Under the pieces are notes generated by a model. The model did no database searches. It saw nothing but the letters and a program-made list of their open reading frames with translations, and was not told the DNA's origin. Below, one piece after another: positions 23,078 through 34,390 of a stretch of 64,000 nt of DNA (position 1 is its first letter; the number at the start of each line of letters is the position of its first letter). Where the stretch lies: NCBI GenBank assembly GCA_963969495.1, contig OZ018317.1, positions 37,375,726 to 37,439,725 on the forward strand, in the 5' to 3' direction. Position numbers and translations under genes: made by a program. The DNA comes from Ceratothoa steindachneri (Eukaryota > Arthropoda > Malacostraca > Isopoda > Cymothoidae).

Positions 23078-24311
23078 ATGACTGGAAAGAACGGGCCTGG
23101 TGCGTTAAAGCATACCTGCTCGACATGCAAAAAGGACAAGTGGTGCGTAGATTTTCCGGAGGGGTGTTTCTCAAAATACCACCCTGGAAGTATCTGCACG
23201 GACTGCATCCTAAGGGTAGAACTTCAGGAGCTTAAGGAACTTTTTAAATCTTCTGAGGAAAAAACACGACGGCTGGAAGAAAAGGTGAAAATCATCGAAT
23301 ATGAGCATGTGAGTCAAATCCGTCATATCGAAGCCATCATTGCAGAGATTAAAGCCACCAAGGTAGAGCAACAGCAACAAGAAACTCCCAACGACGTGGA
23401 TGGCTCCTTTGTTGAGCCCTCATGCACCACGTCGATAGAGATAGGAACACTATACGACGTCCCAAAGCCAGCAGCTGCTGGGGTTACTCAGGACGTCAAA
23501 AAGAAGAAAAGGAAGAGTAAAAAAGGAAAAACAGTAGATAAAACAGAAGAGAAAGTAGAAACGGAAAAAAATGAAAAATAAAAAGAAGAAGAAAAAAAAC
23601 CCAAAAAGTGGGGAAGAAAAGGAATCGAAAGAGCCCATACTGAAAGGGAAGCCTCTGTCCTCTGAACCCAAATGCGCGAGGGTCATCGTGATCGGTGACT
23701 CCCAAGCGCAGGATCTAAAACCCTTGATAGCGGCCCGCCTTCGCACCAGTGTAAAGGTAAGCTGCCTTCCAGGAAAGGGAAACGGAGGAATAGGGGTGGA
23801 GGCTGAGAAATCTCAGATCTCTGAGAACTCAGTAGTTGCCCTCATGGCAAGTGGCAACGATCTCTACCTACGAGGAGATACAGTAGGCACCAGCGGGAAG
23901 ATCCTGACCACGGTTATGGAAGGAGCTGACGACTGTGGGCTAAAAACCCGCAGACGTGTCGTGGTCGGGATACTCCCAAGACGAGGTCCATCCCACAATG
24001 CTCACGTGAGGAACGTCTCCAACCACCAACGCCTGAGAGATCTTTGTACGGCGGAAGGAGTCTTTTTTGTAGACCCATACCGCACCTTTTACGGGAGAAA
24101 TGACCTGTACAAAAGGGACGGAGTGCATCTTTCCTTTAAAGGGAAAGCTGCACTCACGAACATGATCTAGGATGTTGAGGAGCGGACCCAAAGAAGTGTC
24201 AGGCCCCAAGTGAAGGAGGACGTACGCCAGTACACCCGTGTTACTCCAGGAACGACCTTTTCTGAAGTCACAAAGAGGGAAGTGACCCCGCCACAGAGAA
24301 AGAAAGCATGA
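23078..24311 (+). pseudogene. LINE B2 ORF1: PHD-like plus coiled coil plus SGNH esterase
   Basis: The Met at 23078 (MTGKNGPGAL) is chosen because both copies agree from here. Cys-rich PHD-like motif (CSTCKKDKWCVDF ... CTDC) at residues 13-46, coiled coil (LKELF ... RRLEEKVKI), Lys-rich tract. A frameshift in an A-rich run near 23570-23581 moves to the second frame, which holds the esterase: VIGDSQAQDL (GDS), MASGNDLYL, RRRVVVGILP and RDGVHLSFKGKAAL (the DxxH block). All three catalytic blocks are intact. A stop at about 24168 (TAG) precedes the natural end; the TGA at 24309-24311 overlaps the ORF2 start as ATGA. Confidence 0.88.
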
Positions 24312-27122
24312 AACGGAAGAGCGTAGGGAGTCCTACAGTCGGGGACTCCCTCAAAGTTCTTCTGTTTAATGCGAGGTCTATCAGAAACAAGTTTCTAGAA
24401 CTTCGTGGCCTCGTAGCAACAGAAGAACCGGAGATGATAGCCATAACGGAGTCGTGGATAAAAACCTCAAGCCGAGATTTTGAAGATGAATTCAGGATTT
24501 CCGGTTACTAGCTCTTCCTGAAAGATAGGCCAGACAGAGAGAGGGGCGGTTTGATGTTGTATGTCAAAGATTCTCTCAACTTGACGAATTAAAACATCGT
24601 ATCCGACCATGAACTACTAGGTGTTGACCTAGAGATAGGTCCTGCCAAATACAGGACACTGGTGCTTTATAGACCTCCTGCCTAACTCGTTGAAAAGGAC
24701 AGAGATCTGTACCAGCTACTAGGAAAACTTGTCGAAGACAGAGTGTGTATCGTCATCGGTGATTTCAACACAAGGGTTGACTGGGAAACCAGAGAACTCT
24801 GTGGCGAGAACGCACTACTCCTGGAGTTCGTGAACAACGAGTTCCTCACTCAATGGGTGAGAGAGCCAACGAGAGGAGACAATATCCTCGACTTGGTTTT
24901 CACCTCTGAGGATGAAATCGTTGAGGACTTCTCTGTTGGCGAAGAGGTCGATGGCAGTTACCACCGACTAATTAGATTTGTAGTTAAAGTCCCGAAGGCA
25001 GGGCCTGAAACTAGTAAATCAAGGTAACTCGATTTTAAAAAAGCATACTTTGCAGGTCTTCGTGCTGGACTGACTGACGCGAGACTAGAAGTGTGCGATG
25101 TTGTTAAAGACTCGTGGAACAGTTTCAAGAATAAGTTCATGAGTCTGCAATCAAGTTTCCTCCATCTGAAATGTACCCGACGGTCTTCTGGTCAACCAAA
25201 GTGGTTTAATCGAGAAATCGGCCAACTGCTTAGGGAGAAGATAACTGTGTACCGGCAATCGAAGATCTTGGGTGACTTTGACGAATACCGGAGGCTATCC
25301 AGGAGAGTGAAGTCCAGCATAAGGGCGGCTAAGCGGTCTGAGGAACTTCGAGTGGCGAGACTCTGTAAAGAGAATCCCAAGGAGTTTGGGGGGTATGTGA
25401 ACAGCTGTAAACCAATCCGTCGAACGATTGGCCCTTTGAGAAATGAGGAGGGGGCATTAAAGCATTTAGATGCAGAAAATGCTAACCTCCTCAACGACTA
25501 CTTCTCTTCAGTGTTTACTAAAAAGTGTGTTCCCATCCCCTAGCCAATGGATTCCTACTCCGGCGAAAAGCTGGAGGATATGGACTTCACCGAAGGGGAA
25601 ATAAAAAAAAAGATCAGTGACTCAATGACGAATAAGTCACCTGGCCTGGATGGGTTTCTACCTAAAGTGTTGAAAGAGGTGCACGATTAAGTGTCACAAC
25701 ACCTGAGCGTAATCTTCAACATGTCAATCCGGAATGAATGCTTTCCTAGAGACTGGCGTGAAGCGGAAGTGACTCCTATCTTCAAGAAAGGAGACCGCAG
25801 CCACGTCAAACTACCAACCTATCAGTCTGACTTCGATAGTGGGTAAACTCATGGAAAGCATGATGGTGGACAAAATGACGTCGTATTTAGAGTCAAACCT
25901 GCTATTGAGGAGTTCCCAGCACGGCTTTCGAAGGCAACGGTCATGCCTGAATATCCTTGTGGAATTCATCCACTTCGGCTTCAGTGAGCACGATCGGGAC
26001 AAGGCAGTGGATGTGGTGTACTTAGACTTTCAGAAAGCCTTTGATAAGGTACCACACCACCGCCTTCTTCGGAAAGTTCGAGCGCTGGGCCTAGACGGAA
26101 AAGTAGCCGGCTGGATCGAGAACTGGCTAAGTGGCAGACGGCAACGGGTGGTGGTGAATGGACAGGCTTCTAAGTGGGTGCCCGTTACTAGCGGGGTGCC
26201 TCAAGGTTCTGTCCTAGGACCACTACTATTTATCATCTACGTCAACGACATGGACAGAGACATGGTTGCCAAGATTTCCAAATTTGCCGACGATACCAAG
26301 CTTGGTATAAACGTTTCAAAGGATGGAAATACTGCCTGCCTCCAAGAGGACCTTCAAAGAATTGGGTAGTGGTCGAACACGTGGCAAATGCCTTTTTACG
26401 TGAACAAATGCAAAGTGATGCATATCGGCCACCGAAACTCCCAATCTCAGTATATCCTTAAGGGCACTGCTCTTGAATCGAGTGACACTGAGAAGGACTT
26501 GGGTGTAACTATCACTAGCGACCTCAAGTTCTCGAAACAGTGCATCAAGGCGGAGAAGAAAGCCCAAAGGATGTTAGGCTACATAAAGCGCCAGTTTGGA
26601 TACCGTAACAGGGAGATAGTACTTTGTCTGTACAACTCCCTCGTTCGGCCGCACCTGGAGTTTGTCGTACAATTTTGGAGTCCTTCATTTCAAAAGGACA
26701 TCGCAGGGTTGGAACGCGTACAAGCCAGGGCAACCAAGCTGATCCCCTCTATCCGACATAAAAGTTATGAGGATAGACTAAGGGAATTAAATCTATTCTC
26801 GCTGGAAACCCGTAGACTCCGTGGTTAGATCATCAAGGTTTTCAAAATACTTCGAGGGTTTGACAATGTTGACTACCGGGATATTTTCACACTGAGTGAG
26901 AACAGAACGCGCAATCACGGCTTCAAACTTGAACTGAAGCGTTAAAACCGCAATCTATGTGGTATTTTTTTCACTTACAGTATCTGCGGTAAGTGAAACG
27001 CACTTCCAGTGGAAGTTGTCAACAGTAAATCTGTTGACCAGTTCAAGTCAAGAATAGACAAAGTCTTAAAAAAGTGGCCGTTTAGGGACGCAAAACAATT
27101 GAGCAGCCATGTGCCCGCTTGA
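24308..27122 (+). pseudogene. LINE B2 ORF2: APE endonuclease plus RT
   Basis: Starts with ATG at 24308, overlapping the ORF1 stop. Endonuclease: LLFNARSIRNKFLELRGLVA, AITESWIKTSSRDF, VIGDFNTRVDWE and SYHRLIRF. RT: PKWFNREIGQL, NPKEFGGYVNSCKPI, NKSPGLDGF, FQKAFDKVPHHRLL, SGVPQGSVLGPLLFIIYVND and the catalytic KFADDTK near 26281. C-terminus: EKDLGVTITSDLKFS, SLVRPHLEFVVQFWSP, RVQARATKL and QFKSRIDKVLKK. In-frame stops occur near 24509, 24588, 24684, 25025, 25541, 25687, 26367 and 26826. One frameshift near 25804 comes from 2 nt missing relative to B1. Non-functional. Confidence 0.92.
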
Positions 27123-27199
27123 TTGCTAGTCCAAAGGTACCCTCTTTGAATGGACCGTAAGGTCTCCTAGGGTACTTCCTTTCCTTGTTACTCCTTGTT

Positions 27200-27252
27200 A
27201 CTCTCTTTCTCTATATCTCTCTCTCTTTCTCTCTATCTCTCTCTCTCTCTCT
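27200..27252. repeat. CT-rich tail of LINE B2
   Basis: CT tract with occasional TTTC and TATA interruptions directly after CTTGTTACTCCTTGTTACTC. LINE D sequence starts immediately after it (GGAGGAACACC). Confidence 0.9.
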
Positions 27253-27523
27253 GGAGGAACACCATACAAAAGAAAAGAACGATTTGATAATAATAATTGG
27301 CGACATGGAAAAAATAATCTCGGCTCTAGAGTTAAACAGTTGTAATTGTAATGTAGAAAACAAGGCTGTGAAAAATATTGAGGCCTAAAGTAGTTGAATT
27401 AGAAAATGAGTTACTCTCCTTTAGTCCATTAACGAAAATATTACCCAAGTCATTCCTCCTTATGTAAGTAAGAGGGTTGTTCGTCTAGAGCAAGAAGTTG
27501 CGACCATAGAAAATTAATTAAAA

Positions 27524-27946
27524 ATGGATGATGGCGATTTTACATTTGTTACAAGTAAACCAAAAGTTGACTCAAGAATATCACACAACTCGCAAATAGA
27601 AACTTATAATAGATTTTCAATACTTACTGAAAATAAAGAAAAATCATTAAGTTCTAAGAAAGAGAAGCAGACTTTTCTTATTGGCGATTCTTTAGTAAGA
27701 AACCAATGTGATTACTTCGGATTGAATGAAAAGAAAATTAGGACAATCCGTTGCTATCGAGGTGCTACGATTAGGAAAATTGACGAGGAGATCGCGAAAC
27801 TGCAAATTGATAACGAAGATAGTACAGTAATAGTTCATGTTGGATCTAATGATACTTATGCTAAAGATGAAATGGTCGAAAACGGTCATTTCACAGTTCG
27901 AGTCATTAACAGACAAAATCAAATAAAAAACGGACAAATATTATGA
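27524..27946 (+). pseudogene. LINE D ORF1 fragment with SGNH esterase N-terminus
   Basis: A 140-codon open frame with QTFLIGDSLVRNQ (GDS block with candidate nucleophile Ser), a Gly-rich CYRGATIRKIDEEI stretch and VIVHVGSNDTYAKDE (block III, GSND). The remainder of the domain after about 27946 is lost to stops. A PHD-like Cys motif is not clear upstream, although NSCNCNVENKA near 27335 has two Cys. Likely the D counterpart of the B esterase. Confidence 0.75.
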
Positions 27947-28276
27947 TAGACATTTTCTCCAGAATAAAAGTATCGATAGAGACATTAAACTAAACTATTT
28001 AAATTAATTCAAGACTTAAAATAATGTGTGAGAGAAAAGGAGTTATGTTCGTATATTTTTGGCGGAGTTTCATCGATAAAGAAGAATATTTTTTTAATGA
28101 TGGGACTTAAACAAAAAAGGCAAAAAAAAATAATACGGCGAATTATTGATCGTCAATGTATTCAACTTTTTTAAATGTTTTCGTAAAAGCAACATTTGAA
28201 AAAACAAAACAATCCCATCTAATGTAGCGATCCCGGTTTCGGGAAACGAATCTCCTCCAGGAAATCCAACAAACCC

Positions 28277-30950
28277 ATGAGAGCGATTCTTCTAAATGCA
28301 CGTTTAATCAGAAACAAATTGTTAGAATTCAGAGCTATGGTAGCTTTAGAGGAGTATGACATAATTTCAATTACAGAATCATGGATTAATTTGAACTCGA
28401 GAGATTTTAGGAGTGAATTTGAACTAAAGGGCTACAAAATGTTCAATAAAGATTGAAAAGATAAAGTTGGAGAAGTGGTATTATATGTACGCGAATATCT
28501 TTACCCAACAGAGATTACCTTGGATACGAACCTAGAAATGATAGGAGCGAAGCTAAATTTAGGTAGAATAAGTTTATGCATTTATTTAATATACAGAAAA
28601 CCACACCAGGCCCTGGAGTTTGATGTAAAACTCTGATTTATTAACGACCTAGCTGTAGTCATGGAAGACTTCAATTGCGGCAAAATAAACTGGTTAAAAA
28701 AAACAAGCAGAAAAAGACTTCTAAAGTTTATTGATTATAATGTTTTAAATACAGTTGGTCAGTAGACCAACAGGAGGTAACAACATTTTGGACTTTATAA
28801 TATCTAATGAGAGCAACTTACTCTCAAACATTAGCGTCGGTGAAAGATTTGAGGGCAATGATCACAATTTAATGAGTTTGATATCCAAATACCGACCTGG
28901 GAAAGAATAAACAATGTACATAGACTTCATTTTAACAAAGGGAATTATGAAGCCATGAAGTAAGCCTAGCAGGATATGATATAAACGATGAAGAAGTAAA
29001 CAATGCGTGGATATCTTTTAAGATTTTTTGGGGGGAAAAACAAACAAAATGTCCCTATTAAAATTCAAAGGTCTTGTGTTAATTTTGATTCTACATGGTT
29101 AACCAAGGAAATAAAAATCATGATTAAAAATATGAAAAAGACGTATAGAATTCTAAAAAACAGATAATCCCAACAGATTACAGAACAATATGATAACCTA
29201 AGACGAAAAGTAACATAAAACATTAAAAAAGCCAAAGAGAGAAGAAGAGGTAAGAATGACACAAAATTGTAAAGTTAATCTAAAGGAATTTTATGCTCTA
29301 GTAAACAATAAGAAGCCAATAAAGAACAAAATTGGACCACTGAGAGATAGTGATAGTAGTTTAAATGTCACTAACTATGACATAGCTTGCTTATTGAACA
29401 ATTATTTCATGACTGTTTTTACTAAGGAAGAAATTCCTCATATGCCTGAACTAAATATTGTATATAAAGGTAATGATTCATTAGAATATGCTAGCTCTAC
29501 TGCCAAAGATGTTAGCAATTTGATTGATAAAATGCATGCGAACAAATCACCTGGACCTGATATGTTTTATCCCAAAGTCCTGAAAAAAGTTAAGGATGTT
29601 GTAAGCAATCTTCTCGTAAATATTTTTAATAAATCATTGGACAGTGGAATTGTCCTCAATGACTGGAAATATGCAAATGTAACATCTAACTTCGAAAAGG
29701 GTTGCAGAGAGCTAGTTAAAACCTCTAGAATCATTCATCTCCAGGAGAAATGTATTTCATTTAGAGTAAAAAGAATTGCTTAGAGATTCTCAACATGGAT
29801 TAAGAAGAAATAAATCTTGCCTAACGAATTTGCTGGACTTCTTCCAATATGTATTTGAGCAATATGACGATGAGAAGTCGATTGATATTATATACCTTGA
29901 TTTTCAGAAAGCGTTCAATAAAGTCCTTCACAAATTGCTAATGGCAAAACTTACGGGACTGGGAATTAGAGGAAAGATAAGAGACTGAATTGAAGATTGG
30001 CTTACGAATAGATATCAGAGAGTAGTAATCAATGGGTCTGCCTCTGAATGGACAAAAGTGTCAAGTGGAGTGCTTCAAGGTTCTGTGTTGGGCCCTTTGC
30101 TATTTATAATTTGCATTAATGATCTGGGAATGGTCTCATGTCAAAAATTGTAAAGTTTGCAGATGACGCAAAACTTGGAAAGGGATAGTTAGTAAAGAAG
30201 ATGCAGATTAATTTCAGAAACATATTAATCTTATAGAAAAATGGTTCAGGAAATGTAAAGTGCCTATAAACTTAGATAAGAGTAAGGTAATGCATATTGG
30301 AAGCAGAAATCCACAAGCTATATACACATTTTTTAGTTCGAAAATAACAGAAACAAAAGTTGAGAAAGATTTAGGAGTATATATATCGAATGATCTTAAG
30401 TTTAGTCATCAATGCATAGAAGCAAAACAAAAGCTTCCAAGATCGTCCTCGGATACATAAAACGACAATTTGAATGCAGAAAAGAAACTAACGTACTGAA
30501 TTTATATAATGCATTAGTTCGTTCACATTTGGAATATTGTGCACAATTGGGGTCTCCACATTTAAGGAAGGATATCGAAAGGCTTGAGAAAGTTCAAGCA
30601 AGAGCAACAAAACTAATACTATCGTTAAGAAAACATGACTATGAAACAAGATTGAAAAGACTAATCTCTTTAGCCTGGAAACGTGGAGAATGCGAGGCCA
30701 ACTCATAGAAACCTTTAAGATATTACATGAGATTGAAGATGTAGAAGCTGGAATTTGGTTTAAGCTAAATGACAATGAGACAAGGAACAACGGGATGAAC
30801 CTAGTACCGTTGCACTTTAGAAAAAATCTAACTGTTAATATTTTTTGCATATAAAATTGTTAACCTTTGAAATAAGCTGCCACGGGATGTAATATCTAGC
30901 AAAACTATAGATACTTTTAAGAACAACTAGACACAGTCATACATCACTCA
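28277..30950 (+). pseudogene. LINE D ORF2: endonuclease plus RT, decayed
   Basis: The endonuclease starts with an ATGA at 28277 (MRAILLNARLIRNKLLEFRA), followed by ISITESWINLNSRDF and a degraded GDFN (MEDFNCGKINW). RT blocks: NLKEFYALVNNKKPIKNKIG (29280), NKSPGPDMFYPKVLKK, LLRDSQHGLRRNKSCLTNLL, IYLDFQKAFNKVLHK, SGVLQGSVLGPLLFIICIND and a frameshifted FADD (KFADDAK near 30155). C-terminus: EKDLGVYISNDLKFSHQC, ALVRSHLEYCAQLGSP and KVQARATKLI. Many stops and frameshifts. Confidence 0.85.
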
Positions 30951-31399
30951 GCTATTAAATTGTAAATATAATGGAATCGATAAATATGTGTAGAAAAAGA
31001 AATAAGTATAATTACAAGATTCTTAGGATCGAAATGCACATTTTCTAATGAAATTAAAATATGGAATCAATATAGATATGTGCATAAAAATTAAATGACG
31101 AGATTCCAAGCATCAGAACGTAAAATAGATATTTCCTGTAGAGAACCTGTATGATTATTTGTTATGTTATCATTTAGCCATAGTTGAGAGTTATTTATTG
31201 CAATATTTTGGAAATATGCTATTGTATGGGGGGTCCCTCTTTTTAGATGGTATTCAGGTGTGTACCATTATGGAATATGTTGTGCCATATTTGTATGTAC
31301 TATTACTGGAGATGAATTTTTATTATTTCTCATATGTACATGCTTGGAACACTGTATGGAAGTGCTCTTCTATATATTTCTTCTCTTCTAGGCTTCAAA

Positions 31400-33202
31400 A
31401 TGGCTAGAAGAAGAATAAATGATGAAGTTGAAAGCGACATCGATTCCTTTATGGAGAAAACGTTTAGGGGAGAGGATTCAAGCACTGATGATAAAAGCAT
31501 CTTCTTAGATCTCAGCGACCAAGATAAAGATTAAGTACCATCTCCTAAAAGGAAACGAACTAGTAAGTCTGTTATTAGATGATGAATCAGAGGGTGGAGA
31601 ACCTAGTGATGAAGGAAACATTTTTTCTGATTGCCGTGAAGAGAGAAATATTTTAGCAGGCGAAAGAGCGGCTGAAAATCCATCTTCCAGCACCAATGAC
31701 ACGGAACAAATAGATCGTCCAATTTGCACTGGCAAATAGTTTCAAAGGATTTTGTTCCAAAACTTCAACTTGCTCAGGAAAAACGATGTGATGTCGGATG
31801 TGATATCAACCAATATTCAACTCTATTGCAAACTTTTCATAAACTGTGCCTAAAAGGTTAAAAAAATTTTATAGTTCAATGCACAAATGAGCGAATTGCA
31901 TTAGGAAGGAACATTGGTCAAGGAAAGGGGGAAAAGACTGATGGAGATGAAATTTTAATCATCTTGGGTGTACATTTATTATGGGTTGTAATCCTCTGCC
32001 TGAACTCTATTTGTACTTGTCTAATCATAAATCAATGGGTAATGAAGCTATATATACTGTTATGCCAAAAGACACAGCTGTATATTTGATTTCAAAATTA
32101 TATTGAAATGAAATTAATAACTGTGATAAAAATTCAAAACTTACTTTATGGATTCTATTGTTGACTTTCTCAAAAACATTTCAGTTTTGCTTCTTTGATA
32201 GCAATCAGCAAAGAATAGACGAGTCCATGAGAAAATTTAAGGGTAGATCTAGTTTGAAGCAATTTATGGCACTGAAACCAACAAAGCTTGGCATAGATAT
32301 TTGCCAGAGATGTGATACCGTCTCTGGTTATAAATACAATTTCAACATATATTGTGGAAAATAAGTTGATGCAATTGCACAAAGGTCTACTCTAGGTAAA
32401 AGAGTTGTTCATAAATTCTGCAGTATAATTCAAGTTCCAGATGTTGCTATCTGTTTTGACAGATATTTTACTAAAATAAGGTTTATAAATGAGCTGACAT
32501 ATCCAGCAGTTGGCACAGATATGACAAATAGAATAGATACTCAAGACTTATCTAAAAAACTGAATCGTCTTAATAGCCATTTTGCAGCAAATAGTCATGG
32601 GACAATTGTAATGAAATGGCAGGCTAAAAAAACTGTCCATATACTGAGTAACTGTCATCCACATGTTTGTGCTCTTGATGGCATTACTATAAAATCAAAA
32701 GATGTAACAAAGGTTACTTTACCATGCCCATCTGGAATTGCAGATGGGTAGTGTTGATTGTTCAGTTCAAAGCGTGGCTAGATATGATTTCGAAAGAAAA
32801 CCAAGCAAATGGTGGAAAAAAGTCTTTTACTGACCGATGAAAGTAGCTGCAGTAAATGCAATTCTACTGTATAATGAAACGCACAGGACTAAACTGACTC
32901 TACTACGCTGTCTGGTCAACTTAGCCGAGGAACTAATTGAAGAAGGTGGTAAAGAAATGGCTCGGCCCTATATTCATAAGATTGGAGTAGGAAGACCTTT
33001 GAAGAGGAAGAGAAAGAGCAGTGGTAATGCTCCTATTACTCAGAAGCACTATCCAATTGAACTAGAAACTAGACGTCAATGCCGCTATTGCAAGGACACT
33101 GGAAATAAGCAAACAAGAAGAATAAAAATCGCGTGTTTTGAATGTGAGCTTCCACTGTGTGTGAAAATATTTCATGCCCTTTCATTTGAAATATTTCCAT
33201 AA
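31400..33202 (+). pseudogene. piggyBac-type transposase relic
   Basis: Near full-length relic of a piggyBac (DDE_Tnp_1_7) transposase, about 600 codons. N-terminus: acidic region from the Met at 31400 (MARRRINDEVESDID). Core: RIDESMRKFKGRSSLKQFMA (32209), KLGIDICQRCDTVSGYKYNF, CFDRYFTKIRFINEL, AVGTDMTNRIDTQ, MKWQAKKTVHILSNCHP. C-terminus: 32837-33202 with a Cys/His-rich domain (CRYCKDTGNK ... CFECELPLCVKIFH), as in piggyBac. The order and spacing fit the family, but stops and frameshifts break it at several places (for example near 31535, 32102, 32362 and 32749). Terminal repeats and TTAA target duplications could not be assigned. Confidence 0.88.
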
Positions 33203-34380
33203 CTTATAGTTAGGATTGTTCACCATAAATACCTATAGTAAAAAGGAAAGAACTTGTTTTTTTTAAGATTTAGTTCATAAATGTTGAAAGTTTGAAGGAA
33301 CTATATTTTTTTATTGTTGACCTTCATATATCTACGAAATAGTCTTTGAAGGAAAAGTGAATTTTCTCATTTTTGGTCCAAAATCATTAGAATCAGCGAT
33401 GGACTTATTTTTTTTATCTCTATATTCATAATATTTTGCATATTGTTATATTGAACAAATAAATGAATGTAGCAAAGCTTTTTATTCTTTTCCCTCTATT
33501 TTTTATTATGCGTTTGTGATCTATACGGCGTAATGGTACCTATATGGCCTCGTTGATACCACAATAATACATTTTAAAGGTGAAATGACACTACAATGGT
33601 ACATATACATATGTACCCCCCCAAAAAAAAATCAGAACAAAGGATTAAAACCCCCCAAAATCTCATTAATTACGTCCAATACAATTATTTGCACAAAAAA
33701 TGATAAAATCCAACCATTCAGTTCCTGGGTGGAATGAAAAAACCATAGGAAATAAAGTAGCATCTGTTCCAGTTGCACACGCTGTTTAATTTATTGGGAA
33801 TTATAAAATCATGAAGAGTGTACTGGATGCTCTGAAGTTCAATCTTCATTAATGGAAGATTTGTGTATATCTAAAGGTAAGAAACATATTAATGACATTT
33901 ATTTACAAAAAAATGTTCTCAGTAGAACATTATAGTTACTTTATCTAAAAATACGCAACTTATTTATATCAATTTCATTTTAAAATAAGTTGCAATTAAA
34001 AGACAAAAAATCGCATCTCTAATATATACAAATTTGACATTTACACTAAATTTGTTACATTTCACCCGATTTCAGAATAGTTTTTAATTTCACTTTGTGT
34101 CTTTAATACTCGGAATGCAAAAAGTGGCTACACGAAACATCCCTGCTTCCTCTGTGTATGGGATAGTAGAGCGGACGAGCCGCAATATAGGTCAGAATTA
34201 CACTATCTGGAAAACCCGTAGGTACCAGGAGCAAATCTTCGTTTGGGTGGGAAACTCCGGAAAGAGTGGTAGGAATATGTTTTTCACCCCCACCTTCTCT
34301 TCGGCGTGTAAGGGGACCCTTCATGGCTCAAAGGAGTGCCAACCGCCCCGCGTCAGGGTTGTGTAGATTTCAAAACACCC
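33203..34380. other. AT-rich non-coding sequence downstream of the piggyBac relic
   Basis: No gene recognised. A GTGTACCATTATGG-like element at about 31259 and its imperfect inverse at about 33525 (CGTAATGGTACCTATA) flank the relic and could be remnants of subterminal repeats, but the match is weak. 34090-34330 is GC-richer and has short open frames on both strands without family resemblance. Confidence 0.4.
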
Positions 34381-34390
34381 GTCGGCAGGT

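Larger units (their letters stand above)
22150..27252 (+). mobile_element. LINE B2: near full-length CR1-like retrotransposon
   Basis: Same family as B1, aligned from AGTAGAGGGAGAGGTGACGC (22159) to a 3' end of two CTTGTTACTC-like decamers and a CT-rich tail (27200-27252). The 5' UTR is about 920 bp. It retains FADD in the RT and intact esterase triad blocks, so it is the better template for describing the family. It has stops and two frameshifts. Confidence 0.92.
27253..30965 (+). mobile_element. LINE D: AT-rich, diverged CR1-like LINE
   Basis: A full-length-like CR1-related element that begins right after the CT tail of B2: ORF1 with SGNH esterase block, endonuclease, RT and C-terminus. 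Base composition is strikingly more AT-rich than the B elements, so it is a different lineage. The 3' end (about 30960) lacks the CTTGTTACTC/(TC)n tail; instead two imperfect ATGGAATC-containing repeats follow at 30971-31075. Confidence 0.85.

Noticed and set aside
31230..33630. Candidate piggyBac terminal repeats (GGGGGGTCCC at 31228, TACCCCCCC at 33615; GTACCATTA/TAATGGTAC pair)
   Set aside because: Matches are short, not next to TTAA on both sides, and asymmetric in spacing from the coding sequence.
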